From Candidatus Ornithomonoglobus merdipullorum (GTDB taxonomy: Bacteria > Bacillota > Clostridia > UBA1381): a stretch of 34,576 nt of DNA. Shown here piece after piece: positions 8,462-17,424 of the stretch. A program made the translations under genes and the position numbers. Below the pieces are notes generated by a model. That model saw nothing but the letters and a program-made list of their open reading frames with translations, ran no database searches and was not told the origin of the DNA. The number at the start of each line of letters is the position of its first letter. Within the stretch, counting starts at the first letter, position 1. Where the stretch lies: the NCBI GenBank assembly GCA_018714695.1, contig DVNB01000051.1, positions 1-34,576 of the forward strand, given 5' to 3'.

Positions 8462-8658
8462 GATGAAGAGTAATGGCAGCTATGTATCTTGATTTTATGC
8501 TTATGACTATTGAGTTGCTTTAAGTGGAAGTACCGCAATATCCGTTTGTTTTTATGCCCAGAAGGGCAATAACGGGATGGTTTGACGCGGATAAAAGGTA
8601 TATAATATAATTATCATAAGAGCGGCGGAGCCGCGGAAAACGAGAAAGGAAGATATAA
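8462..8658 (+). promoter_or_regulatory. uxaB upstream region with promoter
   Basis: TTGACG (8582-8587) and TATAAT (8606-8611) are 18 bases apart, giving a plausible sigma-A promoter; an overlapping TATAAT at 8601-8606 is too close. The leader contains a small GC hairpin GCGGC/GCCGC (8622-8634) and then the AAAGGA ribosome binding site. A weak TGCCC/GGGCA hairpin at 8555-8568 lacks a clear U tract. No further gene is seen. Confidence 0.6.
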
Positions 8659-10020
8659 ATGGAATCACTTAGACGGGATGGACAGAAAAAGCATACCGAG
8701 CGTGTCCTGCAGTTCGGCGAGGGCAATTTTCTTCGCGGATTTGTGGACTGGATGTTTGACAGGCTGAATAAGGAAAATGACGGCGATTTCGGTGTGGTAG
8801 TGGTACAGCCGCTGCCCGGCGGACTTATTTCAAAGCTCAATGAACAGGACGGGCTTTATACGCTTTATCTGCGCGGACTTCTGAACGGTGAGAGGACAGA
8901 GGAGACAAGGATAGTAGACTGTATAACACGAGGCATCGATCCGTATATCGACACCGAGGCTTTCTTCGAGTGCGCGAACAATCCTGATCTCAGATACATA
9001 GTTTCCAATACTACCGAGGCGGGAATAGAATACCGAAAGACAGAAGAAAATTTTGCCGAGACTACATATCCCGGAAGACTTGCGATGTTTATGAAAAAAA
9101 GATTCGATGCGGGGCTCAATGGTTTCCTGCTGCTTCCGTGTGAGCTTATAGACAAAAACGGCGACTGTCTCAAGGAGTGCGTGCTGAAATATGCTGACGA
9201 CTGGGGCTACGGCGAGGACTTTGTCCGCTGGGTGGAGAATGAGAACAGCTTTGCAAACACCTTGGTAGACAGGATAGTTACAGGCTATCCGAGGGACAAT
9301 GCGTCAGAGATGGAGAAGAGCTTCGGATACCGTGACAGTCTTATAGACACTGCTGAGATATTCCATCTTTGGGTAATAGAGTGCGACAGGAAGTATTCCG
9401 AAGAGCTGCCGTTTGATAAGATCGGACTTAACGTGCTCTGGACCGACGACGTTACGCCGTATAAGAAACGCAAGGTAAGGATATTAAACGGCGCGCACAC
9501 CATGTCGGTGCTTGCGTCCAGACTTGCTGGGCTTGAGACCGTGGGCGAGATGATGGACGACGAGCTTATGGGCGCGTTTGTACGTGAGGGAATATATAAT
9601 GAGATAATCCCGACGCTTGATCTGCCGAAAAACGAGCTTGAATCGTTTGCAAACGATGTTATAGAACGATTCATGAATCCGTTTATAAAGCATTATCTTT
9701 TGAGCATAGCCCTGAATTCGGTGTCTAAGTTCAGGGTAAGAGTTCTGCCGAGCATATTGGAGTATGTGAAGGAATACAAAAAAATGCCCGAGCGCCTTGT
9801 ATGCTCTCTCGCGGCGCTTATAATGTTCTACAGGACGGATGAGGCGAATGACGATGCGGATGTCATGAGCTTTATGAAAACCGCGTCCGTAAAAGAGATA
9901 CTTGCGCGTGAAGATTATTGGGGCGAGAGCCTTGCGGAATTTGAGCCGTGTGTTCAGAAATACATAGATATTGCGGAAAATGACGGAATAAGAGCCGCGG
10001 TCAGGGAGTCGATGAAATAA
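8659..10020 (+). CDS. uxaB: Tagaturonate reductase (altronate oxidoreductase)
   Basis: NADH-dependent reduction of D-tagaturonate to D-altronate in the isomerase pathway of D-galacturonate breakdown; cytoplasmic. 453 residues of the polyol/mannitol dehydrogenase superfamily. The N-terminal nucleotide-binding region carries VLQFGEGNFLRGFVDWMFDR, diagnostic of UxaB, and VSNTTEAGIEY. The C-terminal domain has KVRILNGAHT and the helical mannitol-dehydrogenase fold. Length is slightly below the E. coli enzyme. The stop codon overlaps the uxaA start by one base (TAATG), so the two are translationally coupled. uxaC (isomerase) and a transporter are not in the window. Confidence 0.93.
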   Translation: MESLRRDGQKKHTERVLQFGEGNFLRGFVDWMFDRLNKENDGDFGVVVVQPLPGGLISKLNEQDGLYTLYLRGLLNGERTEETRIVDCITRGIDPYIDTEAFFECANNPDLRYIVSNTTEAGIEYRKTEENFAETTYPGRLAMFMKKRFDAGLNGFLLLPCELIDKNGDCLKECVLKYADDWGYGEDFVRWVENENSFANTLVDRIVTGYPRDNASEMEKSFGYRDSLIDTAEIFHLWVIECDRKYSEELPFDKIGLNVLWTDDVTPYKKRKVRILNGAHTMSVLASRLAGLETVGEMMDDELMGAFVREGIYNEIIPTLDLPKNELESFANDVIERFMNPFIKHYLLSIALNSVSKFRVRVLPSILEYVKEYKKMPERLVCSLAALIMFYRTDEANDDADVMSFMKTASVKEILAREDYWGESLAEFEPCVQKYIDIAENDGIRAAVRESMK

Positions 10021-11432
10021 TGAAAACACTTACGATAAATCCGCGCGACAATGTCGCTGTTGTTCTCGAAGGGGAGCTTGCGGGGCATAAGATCGCTCTT
10101 TGCGATATACATGACGGCGAGGATATAATAAAATACGGCTACAGCATAGGAAGAGCCGTCGGTGAGATAAAAAAGGGCGAACACGTTCATGTGCATAATG
10201 TAAAAACAAATCTCTCCGGCGCTATGAGCTATACGTACAAGCCTGTGCACTACAAGCTCCCGGAGACATCCGGCAGGTCATTTTACGGCTATGTACGTGA
10301 GGACGGAAGCGTAGGTATAAGAAACGAGATATGGATCGTTAACACGGTGGGATGCGTGAATAAGACCTCGGAGCTGCTGGCTCGTGAGGCAATGCGGCTC
10401 TACGGCGCAGAGTGCGGCGGAGTTTATAATTTTGTGCACCCGTTCGGCTGCTCGCAGCTCGGTGACGATCAGAGAACGACACAGGCAGTGCTCAAAGGAC
10501 TGGTAAACAACCCTAACGCCTCGGGCGTGCTGGTCCTCGGATTGGGCTGTGAGAATAATAATATACCTGTATTCCGTGAGGTCCTGGGCGATGTAAATAC
10601 CGATCGCGTGAAGTTTATAAGCACGCAGGAGCATGATGACGAAATAGCCGCCGGGCTTGAAGCCATAGGTGAGCTCGTAAAATATTCAAAGAGGTTTGAA
10701 CGTAAGGAGCGTCCTGTATCAGATCTTACCGTAGGACTTAAATGCGGCGGAAGCGACGGCTTTTCCGGTCTCACGGCAAATCCGCTGATAGGAAAGGTTT
10801 CCGACAGGCTGATCGCCGACGGAGCATCGACCATACTTACCGAGGTGCCGGAGATGTTCGGTGCTGAGACGATACTTATGGACCGCGCCGTAAATGAAAA
10901 GGTATTTAACAAGACTGTAAGACTGATAAACGACTTTAAAGAGTATTTCGAGCGTCATGGTCAGACCGTATACGAAAATCCGTCGCCGGGCAACAAGAAG
11001 GGCGGGATAACAACGCTTGAGGACAAGTCGCTCGGCTGTGTTCAGAAGGCGGGAAGCGCCGATGTAGCGGATGTCATAGAGATAGGTGAGCACGTAAAGA
11101 ACCGCGGACTCAATCTTTTAACGGGTCCCGGAAACGACATAGTTGCCGTGACGAATCTGACGGCATCCGGAGCGAATATGATACTGTTTTCGACGGGAAG
11201 GGGCACGCCGGTGGGCGCTCCCGTACCGACGGTAAAGATATCGACAAATACGGGGCTTTATAACAGAAAGCCGCACTGGATAGATTTTAACGCCGGACCG
11301 GCTATAGACGGGGAAGATCTAACAGACTCGCTTTATGACTATATTATATCTGTGGCGAACGGAGAAATGACAAACAATGAGCGCCATGGCTACAGGGAAA
11401 TATCGATCTTTAAAGACGGAGTCGTGCTGTGA
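10020..11432 (+). CDS. uxaA: Altronate dehydratase
   Basis: Dehydrates D-altronate to 2-keto-3-deoxygluconate, the step after UxaB in galacturonate catabolism. 470 residues: an N-terminal SAF-type domain (about 1-75, with GHKIALCDIHDGEDIIKYG and HVHNVKTN), then the UxaA catalytic region (FYGYVREDGSVGIRNEIWIV, LGLGCENN, GLKCGGSDGFSG, STGRGTPVGAPVPTVKISTN). Conserved Cys and His residues would hold the iron centre. The start overlaps the uxaB stop, and an intrinsic terminator follows, so uxaBA form a two-gene operon. Galacturonate as the source substrate fits the nearby pectin-related GH53 gene. Confidence 0.95.
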   Translation: MKTLTINPRDNVAVVLEGELAGHKIALCDIHDGEDIIKYGYSIGRAVGEIKKGEHVHVHNVKTNLSGAMSYTYKPVHYKLPETSGRSFYGYVREDGSVGIRNEIWIVNTVGCVNKTSELLAREAMRLYGAECGGVYNFVHPFGCSQLGDDQRTTQAVLKGLVNNPNASGVLVLGLGCENNNIPVFREVLGDVNTDRVKFISTQEHDDEIAAGLEAIGELVKYSKRFERKERPVSDLTVGLKCGGSDGFSGLTANPLIGKVSDRLIADGASTILTEVPEMFGAETILMDRAVNEKVFNKTVRLINDFKEYFERHGQTVYENPSPGNKKGGITTLEDKSLGCVQKAGSADVADVIEIGEHVKNRGLNLLTGPGNDIVAVTNLTASGANMILFSTGRGTPVGAPVPTVKISTNTGLYNRKPHWIDFNAGPAIDGEDLTDSLYDYIISVANGEMTNNERHGYREISIFKDGVVL

Positions 11433-11447
11433 TCGCAATAAGTATAA

Positions 11448-11490
11448 GCGCTGTGCTGCCAAATATCGGGCAGTGCGGCGCATTCTTTTT
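11448..11490 (+). terminator. Intrinsic terminator of uxaBA
   Basis: Hairpin with GCGC and CTGCC arms paired to GGCAG and GCGC around a short loop, followed by CATTCTTTTT. It ends the uxaBA transcript just before the next promoter. Confidence 0.8.
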
Positions 11491-11501
11491 ATTTAAATAT
11501 A

Positions 11502-11530
11502 TTGACACAAGCGCCGATATGTGTTAAAAT
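11502..11530 (+). promoter_or_regulatory. Promoter of the MazG-like/gdpP block
   Basis: TTGACA (11502-11507), 17 bases, TAAAAT (11525-11530). It would start transcription near 11537 and give a leader of about 75 bases before the 11613 gene. Confidence 0.75.
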
Positions 11531-11612
11531 TATCTTGGTGTTCTGTCCGCATGTACGGATGAAATGCCGCGAATAGCCGAATGACGGTTAAGATCAAGGA
11601 GGAATCTTCACT

Positions 11613-11918
11613 ATGAACATTGCCGCTAATCTAAAGGCTATCGAACAGATAAAAAGCGAGATACTGACAGAGGTGGCGAATCTCTACAGAACGCTTGCCG
11701 ATTATGACGAGATCGCCGATTACGGGGCGGTAGAGAGCTCCGTTTCGACAATAGTCGCGATGGATTACATACTGGCGAAGCATCTGGGGATCACGCACGG
11801 AACGCTTGATGCGCGTATATGCGAGCTTCTGTCGATCGCTGAGGAAAACGGACACACGCTTGAATCGGAGTTTAGCGATATGTCTGAGCTCCGCAGGTAT
11901 ATAAAAGGCCGGGCATAG
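11613..11918 (+). CDS. Small MazG-like family protein
   Basis: 101 residues, cytoplasmic, largely helical. The pattern IKSEILTEVANLYRTL, then VAMDYILAKHLGI, then ENGHTLESEFSDMSELRRYI resembles the clostridial MazG-like family (PF12643). That family is often encoded just upstream of the gdpP-rplI-dnaB block, as here. Related MazG proteins hydrolyse nucleoside triphosphates, but this short form is uncharacterised and I do not see a convincing EExxE metal motif, so activity is doubtful. RBS AAGGAGGA stands before the ATG. The family call rests on remembered pattern and context, not an alignment. Confidence 0.6.
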   Translation: MNIAANLKAIEQIKSEILTEVANLYRTLADYDEIADYGAVESSVSTIVAMDYILAKHLGITHGTLDARICELLSIAEENGHTLESEFSDMSELRRYIKGRA

Positions 11919-11951
11919 TATTTGCACGGGAATACACCTATGAAAAGGACA

Positions 11952-12037
11952 TGCCATGAGGCATGGCAGGGCATAATAAACGAGGCGGGAAGGACCGCCG
12001 TAAAATGCCGTACTGGCGGCAGGGCAGACCTGCCGCC
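11952..12037 (+). other. Tandem hairpins in the gdpP leader
   Basis: Three perfect hairpins are strung together before the gdpP ribosome binding site: TGCCATG/CATGGCA with loop AGG (11952-11968), GGCGG/CCGCC (11984-11999), and GGCGGCAGG/CCTGCCGCC with a 5-base loop (12015-12037). None has a U tract, so they are not simple terminators. They could set mRNA processing or translation between the MazG-like gene and gdpP. Confidence 0.6.
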
Positions 12038-12060
12038 GCGTGGCGGTATCGGAGGGAGTT

Positions 12061-14067
12061 ATGAAAAAAGCGTATTCATATGCGATGCGAAATTATATGT
12101 CTATCGCAGTCGCAGCTGCGGCAGTGCTTGTGATCGCTGCTGCGGTAGTTATCGCGCGCGGAGAGATAGCGCTCGGTGCAGTGCAGGGAGTGATCGGCGT
12201 CGCTCTTTTCGCGCATCTCATGATACTGGGTTATAAGCGTAAACGGGATATGGTGAGATATCTGCGTCTTGTGACAAAGGATGAGACCGGATTGTCCGAG
12301 AACGTGCTAATGAGCGTACCGATGCCTATGGCTGTATGCGGGATAGACGGCACGGTGCGTTGGTATAATGATAAATTCTCGTCGATATTCGGCGGCACGC
12401 TTCCGTATGAGATCTTGGACGATATGATCCCCGAGCTTAAATGGTCGGATGTGCTGAAAAACCAGAAGGGAAAGGGGATAATAACAGAGCTTGCCGGCAG
12501 GATATATTCGGCACGCTGGTTTGTGCTGAGGGAAAACAGAGCGCAGGATGATATAAGCGCACACTATTCTGTCTTTTTCTATCTCACCGATATTACGCGC
12601 GAGAAGCAGCTTGAGGAGACCTGTGACAAGGAACGGGCGGATATTGCTATCATAAATATTGATAACTATGATGATTTCTCGCAGAAATCTGATGATGACG
12701 CCATGGAGGCGGTATGTTCGAAGATCAGGGCTGCAATAAACGTCTGGGCAAAAAAAGGCAGGGCTGTTGTGAAAAAGACGGACAGCGACCGCTTTTTTGT
12801 CGTGCTGGAGCACGGAAGTCTGCAAGGATATATAGACGAGAAATTCGACGTTGTGGAAAATGTCAGGAAGGCTGCCGAGGAGGCAAAAATACCCCTTTCG
12901 ATAAGTATCGGTATAGGTACCGGAGGAAATATAGAAGAAAATGAGACTGCGGCGCGTAATGCCTTGGATATGGCTCTCGGCCGGGGAGGCGATCAGGTAT
13001 GTATCAAGGACAGCGATCAGTTCAGATTCTACGCCGGAAAGAACAGAGAATACGAGCGGAGCACAAAGGTCAAGGCGAGAGCAGTGGCGGTCGCGCTTGA
13101 GGAGTATATAAAGGGCAGCGACAATGTAATAATGATGGGACACCGCGCGGCAGACTTTGACTGCTTCGGTGCCGCTATAGGGCTGCAAAGAGCAGTGCGC
13201 GAGCATGGCAAGACGCCGTATATCGTCCGTGAGCGTGTCTCGCCTGCAATAGACAAAATGTATAATGCAATAAAGGGAATAGACGAGTACAGCGGAATGT
13301 TCGTGGATGAGAATGAAGTGCTTGAGGAGGTAACTCCCGATTCGCTCCTTGTGATTCTGGACACGCACCGACCGTCGATGCTGCCGTGCCCGAAGCTTTT
13401 GGAGCGTGTTTCAAAGATAATACTTATAGATCATCACAGACGTTCGACAGAGTTCGTCAGCCCGTGCTCACTCATATATCACGAGCCCTATGCTTCATCG
13501 ACGTGTGAGATGGTCACAGAGCTTTTGGAGTACATGAGCGTAGGCTCAAAGCTTACGAAAACGGAGGCGCAGTGTCTGTATACCGGAATACTTATGGACA
13601 CCAAGAATTTTATATTAAAGACGGGAGTAAGGACCTTTGAGGCTGCATCGTATCTTCGCAAGCTCGGTCTTGATACTGTACGCGTGAGAAAGATGTTCAG
13701 CACATCTATAGAGGATTATGCGATGAAGGCAGAGATTGTCGAGACGGCGCGGATGGCGGCGGACGGTATCGCCGTGGCGTACACGGAAAATTCGCATAGG
13801 AATATAAGGGTGATCGCGTCGCAGGCGGCGGATGACATGCTGAATCTTAATGATGTTTCCGCGTCTGTTGTGGTGTATCCGATGAACGGCGGCGCGGGCG
13901 TAAGCGCAAGATCGCTGGGTACGATAAATGTTCAGCTCATAACGGAGAAGCTCGGAGGAGGCGGTCATATGACCGTTTCAGGAGCACAGCTCAAGGGAAA
14001 GAGCGTGCCCGAGGGCGTTCGCATGGTAACGGATGCCATACGCGTATATGCGGAAGAATCGAAATAA
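12061..14067 (+). CDS. gdpP: Cyclic-di-AMP phosphodiesterase GdpP (YybT family)
   Basis: Membrane-bound enzyme that hydrolyses c-di-AMP to pApA and so helps set osmotic and wall homeostasis. 668 residues. Two N-terminal helices (about 13-32 and 38-57), a PAS-like domain (about 80-180), then a degenerate GGDEF domain (about 185-330, ALGRGGDQVC in place of GGDEF). The DHH domain has GHRAADFDCFGAAIG (H361, D365, D367), DTHRP (D434) and DHH (457-459). DHHA1 has GGGGH (H636). All expected metal ligands are present. ATG 12061 is chosen because CGGAGGGAG lies just upstream; an earlier in-frame GTG at 12040 has no such site. It is followed by rplI and dnaB, the standard order. Confidence 0.95.
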   Translation: MKKAYSYAMRNYMSIAVAAAAVLVIAAAVVIARGEIALGAVQGVIGVALFAHLMILGYKRKRDMVRYLRLVTKDETGLSENVLMSVPMPMAVCGIDGTVRWYNDKFSSIFGGTLPYEILDDMIPELKWSDVLKNQKGKGIITELAGRIYSARWFVLRENRAQDDISAHYSVFFYLTDITREKQLEETCDKERADIAIINIDNYDDFSQKSDDDAMEAVCSKIRAAINVWAKKGRAVVKKTDSDRFFVVLEHGSLQGYIDEKFDVVENVRKAAEEAKIPLSISIGIGTGGNIEENETAARNALDMALGRGGDQVCIKDSDQFRFYAGKNREYERSTKVKARAVAVALEEYIKGSDNVIMMGHRAADFDCFGAAIGLQRAVREHGKTPYIVRERVSPAIDKMYNAIKGIDEYSGMFVDENEVLEEVTPDSLLVILDTHRPSMLPCPKLLERVSKIILIDHHRRSTEFVSPCSLIYHEPYASSTCEMVTELLEYMSVGSKLTKTEAQCLYTGILMDTKNFILKTGVRTFEAASYLRKLGLDTVRVRKMFSTSIEDYAMKAEIVETARMAADGIAVAYTENSHRNIRVIASQAADDMLNLNDVSASVVVYPMNGGAGVSARSLGTINVQLITEKLGGGGHMTVSGAQLKGKSVPEGVRMVTDAIRVYAEESK

Positions 14068-14075
14068 AAATACAC

Positions 14076-14102
14076 AGCCGTGCCGCATGACGCGGCACGG
14101 CT
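14076..14102 (+). other. Strong hairpin between gdpP and rplI
   Basis: Perfect 11-bp stem AGCCGTGCCGC/GCGGCACGGCT with a 5-base loop, ending 6 bases before the rplI ribosome binding site. No U tract follows, so readthrough is expected. Candidate mRNA processing or stability element separating the weakly needed gdpP from the abundant L9 message. Confidence 0.6.
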
Positions 14103-14124
14103 CAGAATAAGGAGATGTTTTAAT

Positions 14125-14571
14125 ATGCAGGTAATACTTACACAGGATGTAAAGGGTCAGGGCAAAAAGGGTCAGATGGTAAAGGTATCGGACGGATACG
14201 CAAGAAATTACCTTCTTCCGAAGGGCCTTGCAACTGAGGCGACAAAGTCGAACATAAACGTGTTAAAGGGCAAGCAGGAGTCGCTTGAATTTAAGATAAA
14301 GACGGAGACCGAGGAGGCTCAGAAAATAGCCGAAAAAATGAAGGAGATAGTCGTTAAAATAAAAGCAAAGGCCGGTTCAAACGGCAAGCTTTTCGGCTCG
14401 GTAACATCGAAGGATGTCGCGGATGCTCTCACGGCTCAGCACCATATAAAGCTTGACAAGAAGAAGTTCGTGATGCCCGACGGCATCAAGCTTCTCGGTG
14501 TAACGGAGGTGCCCGTAAAGATATATACGGGAATAACAGGAACACTGAGAGTTCAGGTAGAGGAACAGTAA
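14125..14571 (+). CDS. rplI: 50S ribosomal protein L9
   Basis: Structural protein of the large ribosomal subunit that binds 23S rRNA near the L1 stalk. 148 residues, normal length. The N-terminal RNA-binding domain (MQVILTQDVKGQGKKGQMVKV, then VSDGYARNYLLPKGLA) is connected by a long central helix (about 40-75) to the C-terminal domain (NGKLFGSVTSKDVADAL...). ATG 14125 is preceded by AAGGAG; a longer reading from GTG 14080 would add 15 residues over the hairpin and is rejected. It lies between gdpP and dnaB. Confidence 0.98.
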   Translation: MQVILTQDVKGQGKKGQMVKVSDGYARNYLLPKGLATEATKSNINVLKGKQESLEFKIKTETEEAQKIAEKMKEIVVKIKAKAGSNGKLFGSVTSKDVADALTAQHHIKLDKKKFVMPDGIKLLGVTEVPVKIYTGITGTLRVQVEEQ

Positions 14572-14598
14572 GAAAAGACGAGGGGAGGAAGAGTTTCA

Positions 14599-15996
14599 AT
14601 GAACGGTGAGGAAAACGGCGGGCTTATCCCGCAGGAGAGCCTGACCTCGCAGTTTGTGGAGGAGCGTGACCTCCCTTTTAATATGGAGGCGGAACAGGCT
14701 GTGCTGGGAAGCGCCCTCAAGGACTCGTCGAGTGTCGGCGACGCGGCGGAGCTGCTTAACCCGGACGATTTTTATTTTACCGGCAACAAATTTATTTTCG
14801 ATGCTGTTATGCAGCTGTTCAACGAAAATGCCGCGATAGATTTCGTGACCGTTTCCAACAGACTAAAGCTTAACGGCAAGCTTGAAGCGGCGGGAGGCGT
14901 GGATTATCTTAAGAAGCTTATCGCTGCCGTGCCTACGACACAGCATGTAAAATATTATTCGGAGATAATAAAGGAAAAGTCTGTATTAAGAAGCCTTATA
15001 AGGGGAGCGGATTCTATCTCCAAAATGGCATATGATGAGAATGACTCTATCTCTAGGCTTCTTGAAAGATCAGAGCAGGTGATATTCGATATCTCAGCGT
15101 CACGGGATCAGAATGATCTGATGTCGATAGGCGACATACTGCCGCTGAGTTATGATACTCTTGCAAAAAATGCGGAGAACACCGGCGGGATAACGGGGCT
15201 TGATACGGGCTTTGTTGATCTGAATAAGCGCTGCGGCGGATTCCATGGCGGAGAACTGATCATAATAGCGGGACGCCCGGGTATGGGAAAATCCACCTTT
15301 GCGGTAAATATCGCCGAATATATGAGTATAAAAAACGGAAAGACGGTCGCTATATTCAATCTCGAGATGCCGAAGGAGCAGATCGTGAACAGAATACTCT
15401 GCGCGCAGGCTATGGTCAACAATGCCCGCATACGTACCGGTATGATGGAAATGGACGATTGGGAGAAGATATGTGACGTTGCCGATACGATAGCAAAGGC
15501 ACCTATCTACATAGACGACAGCGCGTCTATAACGGTATCGCAGATTCGTGCAAAATGCCGCAGGCTCAAGCAGACAAAGGGTCTGGCGATGGTCGTTATC
15601 GATTATCTCCAGCTTATGCAGGGCAGCGGAAGAAGCGAGAACCGTCAGCAGGAGATATCCGAGATCTCGAGATCTCTCAAGGTGCTTGCAAAGGAGCTTG
15701 ATATACCGGTGGTCGCGCTTTCACAGCTGAAGCGTGAGAGTGAATCACAGAAGGGGAAAAAACCGATACTTTCAGATCTGCGAGAATCGGGAGCGATCGA
15801 GCAGGATGCGGATATGGTAATGTTTTTGTTCAGAAATTACTATTACAGCAAGGAGCCGGAAGAAAAAGAGAAGGCGGAATGTATAATCGCGAAGAACAGA
15901 AACGGTGAGACGGACAGCTTCGATCTTGGCTTCAAGGGCGAGTATACGAAGTTTATAAACATAGAATACAGGAGCGAGCAGGAGGCAGCCGGATGA
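14599..15996 (+). CDS. dnaB: Replicative DNA helicase
   Basis: Hexameric 5'-3' helicase of the replication fork. 465 residues: an N-terminal primase-interacting helical domain (about 20-130, NMEAEQAVLGSALKD), a linker, then the RecA-like ATPase. Walker A is GRPGMGKST (225-233, Lys231) and Walker B lies in MVVIDYLQLM. The C-terminal segment has SDLRESGAIEQDADMV and IIAKNRNG. RBS GGGGAGGAAG. The stop overlaps the tilS start by 4 bases (ATGA). Called dnaC in Bacillus. No intein is present. Confidence 0.98.
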   Translation: MNGEENGGLIPQESLTSQFVEERDLPFNMEAEQAVLGSALKDSSSVGDAAELLNPDDFYFTGNKFIFDAVMQLFNENAAIDFVTVSNRLKLNGKLEAAGGVDYLKKLIAAVPTTQHVKYYSEIIKEKSVLRSLIRGADSISKMAYDENDSISRLLERSEQVIFDISASRDQNDLMSIGDILPLSYDTLAKNAENTGGITGLDTGFVDLNKRCGGFHGGELIIIAGRPGMGKSTFAVNIAEYMSIKNGKTVAIFNLEMPKEQIVNRILCAQAMVNNARIRTGMMEMDDWEKICDVADTIAKAPIYIDDSASITVSQIRAKCRRLKQTKGLAMVVIDYLQLMQGSGRSENRQQEISEISRSLKVLAKELDIPVVALSQLKRESESQKGKKPILSDLRESGAIEQDADMVMFLFRNYYYSKEPEEKEKAECIIAKNRNGETDSFDLGFKGEYTKFINIEYRSEQEAAG

Positions 15997-17348
15997 TAAA
16001 CGACAAACTTATGTCAAGCGCCGAGAGCGCGCTTTTAGCTGCGGGCGCATCTGGGTGCCACTCGATACTTGTGGGACTGAGCGGCGGAGCTGACAGTGCC
16101 GCGCTGATCACCGTGCTTTGCCGGTTGTCGGAAAGGTATGGATATAAGGTGTATGCGGCGCATGTGAACCATTGCCTTCGCGGCGATGCGGCGGATCGTG
16201 ACGAGGATTTTTCGAGGCAGCTTGCCGAGCGGCTGGGAGCCGGTTTTTTTTCGCTCCGTGCCGATGTTGCCAAGCTGGCTGAAGAACGCGGCATAAGCGA
16301 GGAGGAGGCGGGCAGAAACGTCCGCTATTCTTTTTTTGATAAAATTGCCGACGAGAACGGCATTGAGCTGATCGCAACGGCGCATCACAGAAATGATAAT
16401 GCCGAAACGATACTTATGAATTTTATGCGCGGGAGCGGCGTATCCGGGCTTTCCGGGATACCGTATAGGCGCGGAAGGATAATAAGACCGCTTCTCGGAG
16501 TTACACGAGCGGAAATAGAGCGGTTCTGTGCCGAAAACGGCATAGAGTATGTTACGGATGCGACAAATTTTGAAGAGTGCTGCACGCGCAACAGGATACG
16601 CGGGACACTGATACCGTATATAGAAAAAACATTCAATCCGTCGTTTGTGGAGACTGTGACATCAAATGCGGAAATAATCCGCAGTGAGGACGATTATATG
16701 CGCTCCGAGACCGATAGATACTACAGAGAGCTTGTGCATGGCCATGCGGTCGGGATCAATGAATTGACCGCGCTGCATCCTGCGATCCGGTTGAGGCTCA
16801 TACGGAGAATGATCGGCGAGGTGCGCGGCACGTCGGATATATCCGCCGAAGCCGCCGAGGCTGCCGAAGCGATCGCAAGAGAGGGCAGGACCGGCTCCGG
16901 AATAGATATATACGGGCGTGTCAGAGCATATGTGAGCTACGGAAAGCTCGTTATCGAGCGGAGAAAAGAAGAAACCCCGCCGTTTTCTTACAGTCTCATG
17001 GTAGGTGAGAGCAGGTATATACCGGAGCTGGGAGCGACCGTGCATGCTGAAACAGCCGACAGGCGTGACGATACCGGCGAATTTTTTTCGGTCCCCGATC
17101 GCAATGATCCGAGGGATGCGGAGCTTGAGATACGCAGCAGACGGCCCGGCGACAGATTCGTGCCGTGGGGAATGTACGGCACGAAGAAACTCAAGGATTT
17201 CATGATAGACGAAAAGATCCCGCGTGACGAGCGAAGCTCGATAGGGATTTTGACTATAGACGGTGAGATCGCATGGGTCATTGACCATAGACGCGACGGC
17301 AGATTTAAATTCAAAGACAAAGGCATAAAAATTTGGTTTTCGTATTGA
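15993..17348 (+). CDS. tilS: tRNA(Ile)-lysidine synthase
   Basis: ATP-dependent addition of lysine to C34 of tRNA-Ile(CAU), giving lysidine so that the tRNA reads AUA; essential where AUA is used, and AUA is frequent in this window. 451 residues. PP-loop SGGADS (30-35) in the N-terminal catalytic domain, followed by AHVNHCLRG, ATAHHRNDNAETILMN and GLSGIP. The C-terminal tRNA-recognition domain has RSRRPGDRF and KLKDFMIDEKIPRDER. The start overlaps the dnaB stop by 4 bases. hpt, often found between tilS and ftsH, is absent here; the ftsH promoter overlaps the last codons. Confidence 0.95.
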   Translation: MINDKLMSSAESALLAAGASGCHSILVGLSGGADSAALITVLCRLSERYGYKVYAAHVNHCLRGDAADRDEDFSRQLAERLGAGFFSLRADVAKLAEERGISEEEAGRNVRYSFFDKIADENGIELIATAHHRNDNAETILMNFMRGSGVSGLSGIPYRRGRIIRPLLGVTRAEIERFCAENGIEYVTDATNFEECCTRNRIRGTLIPYIEKTFNPSFVETVTSNAEIIRSEDDYMRSETDRYYRELVHGHAVGINELTALHPAIRLRLIRRMIGEVRGTSDISAEAAEAAEAIAREGRTGSGIDIYGRVRAYVSYGKLVIERRKEETPPFSYSLMVGESRYIPELGATVHAETADRRDDTGEFFSVPDRNDPRDAELEIRSRRPGDRFVPWGMYGTKKLKDFMIDEKIPRDERSSIGILTIDGEIAWVIDHRRDGRFKFKDKGIKIWFSY

Positions 17349-17373
17349 AATTGACCGAATAATATGATACAAT
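17345..17373 (+). promoter_or_regulatory. Promoter of ftsH
   Basis: TTGAAA (17345-17350), 17 bases, TACAAT (17368-17373). The -35 overlaps the tilS stop codon. A short leader of about 45 bases leads to the ftsH start. Confidence 0.75.
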
Positions 17374-17424
17374 TACTTTTGATGCGGGCTTTTATGCCTT
17401 GCTGTAATTTGAGGAGGTGTTCGT

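Noticed and set aside
12307-13368. 353-codon minus-strand open frame
   Set aside because: Lies wholly inside gdpP, which has all catalytic motifs on the plus strand; the antisense translation shows no domain pattern and no ribosome binding site.
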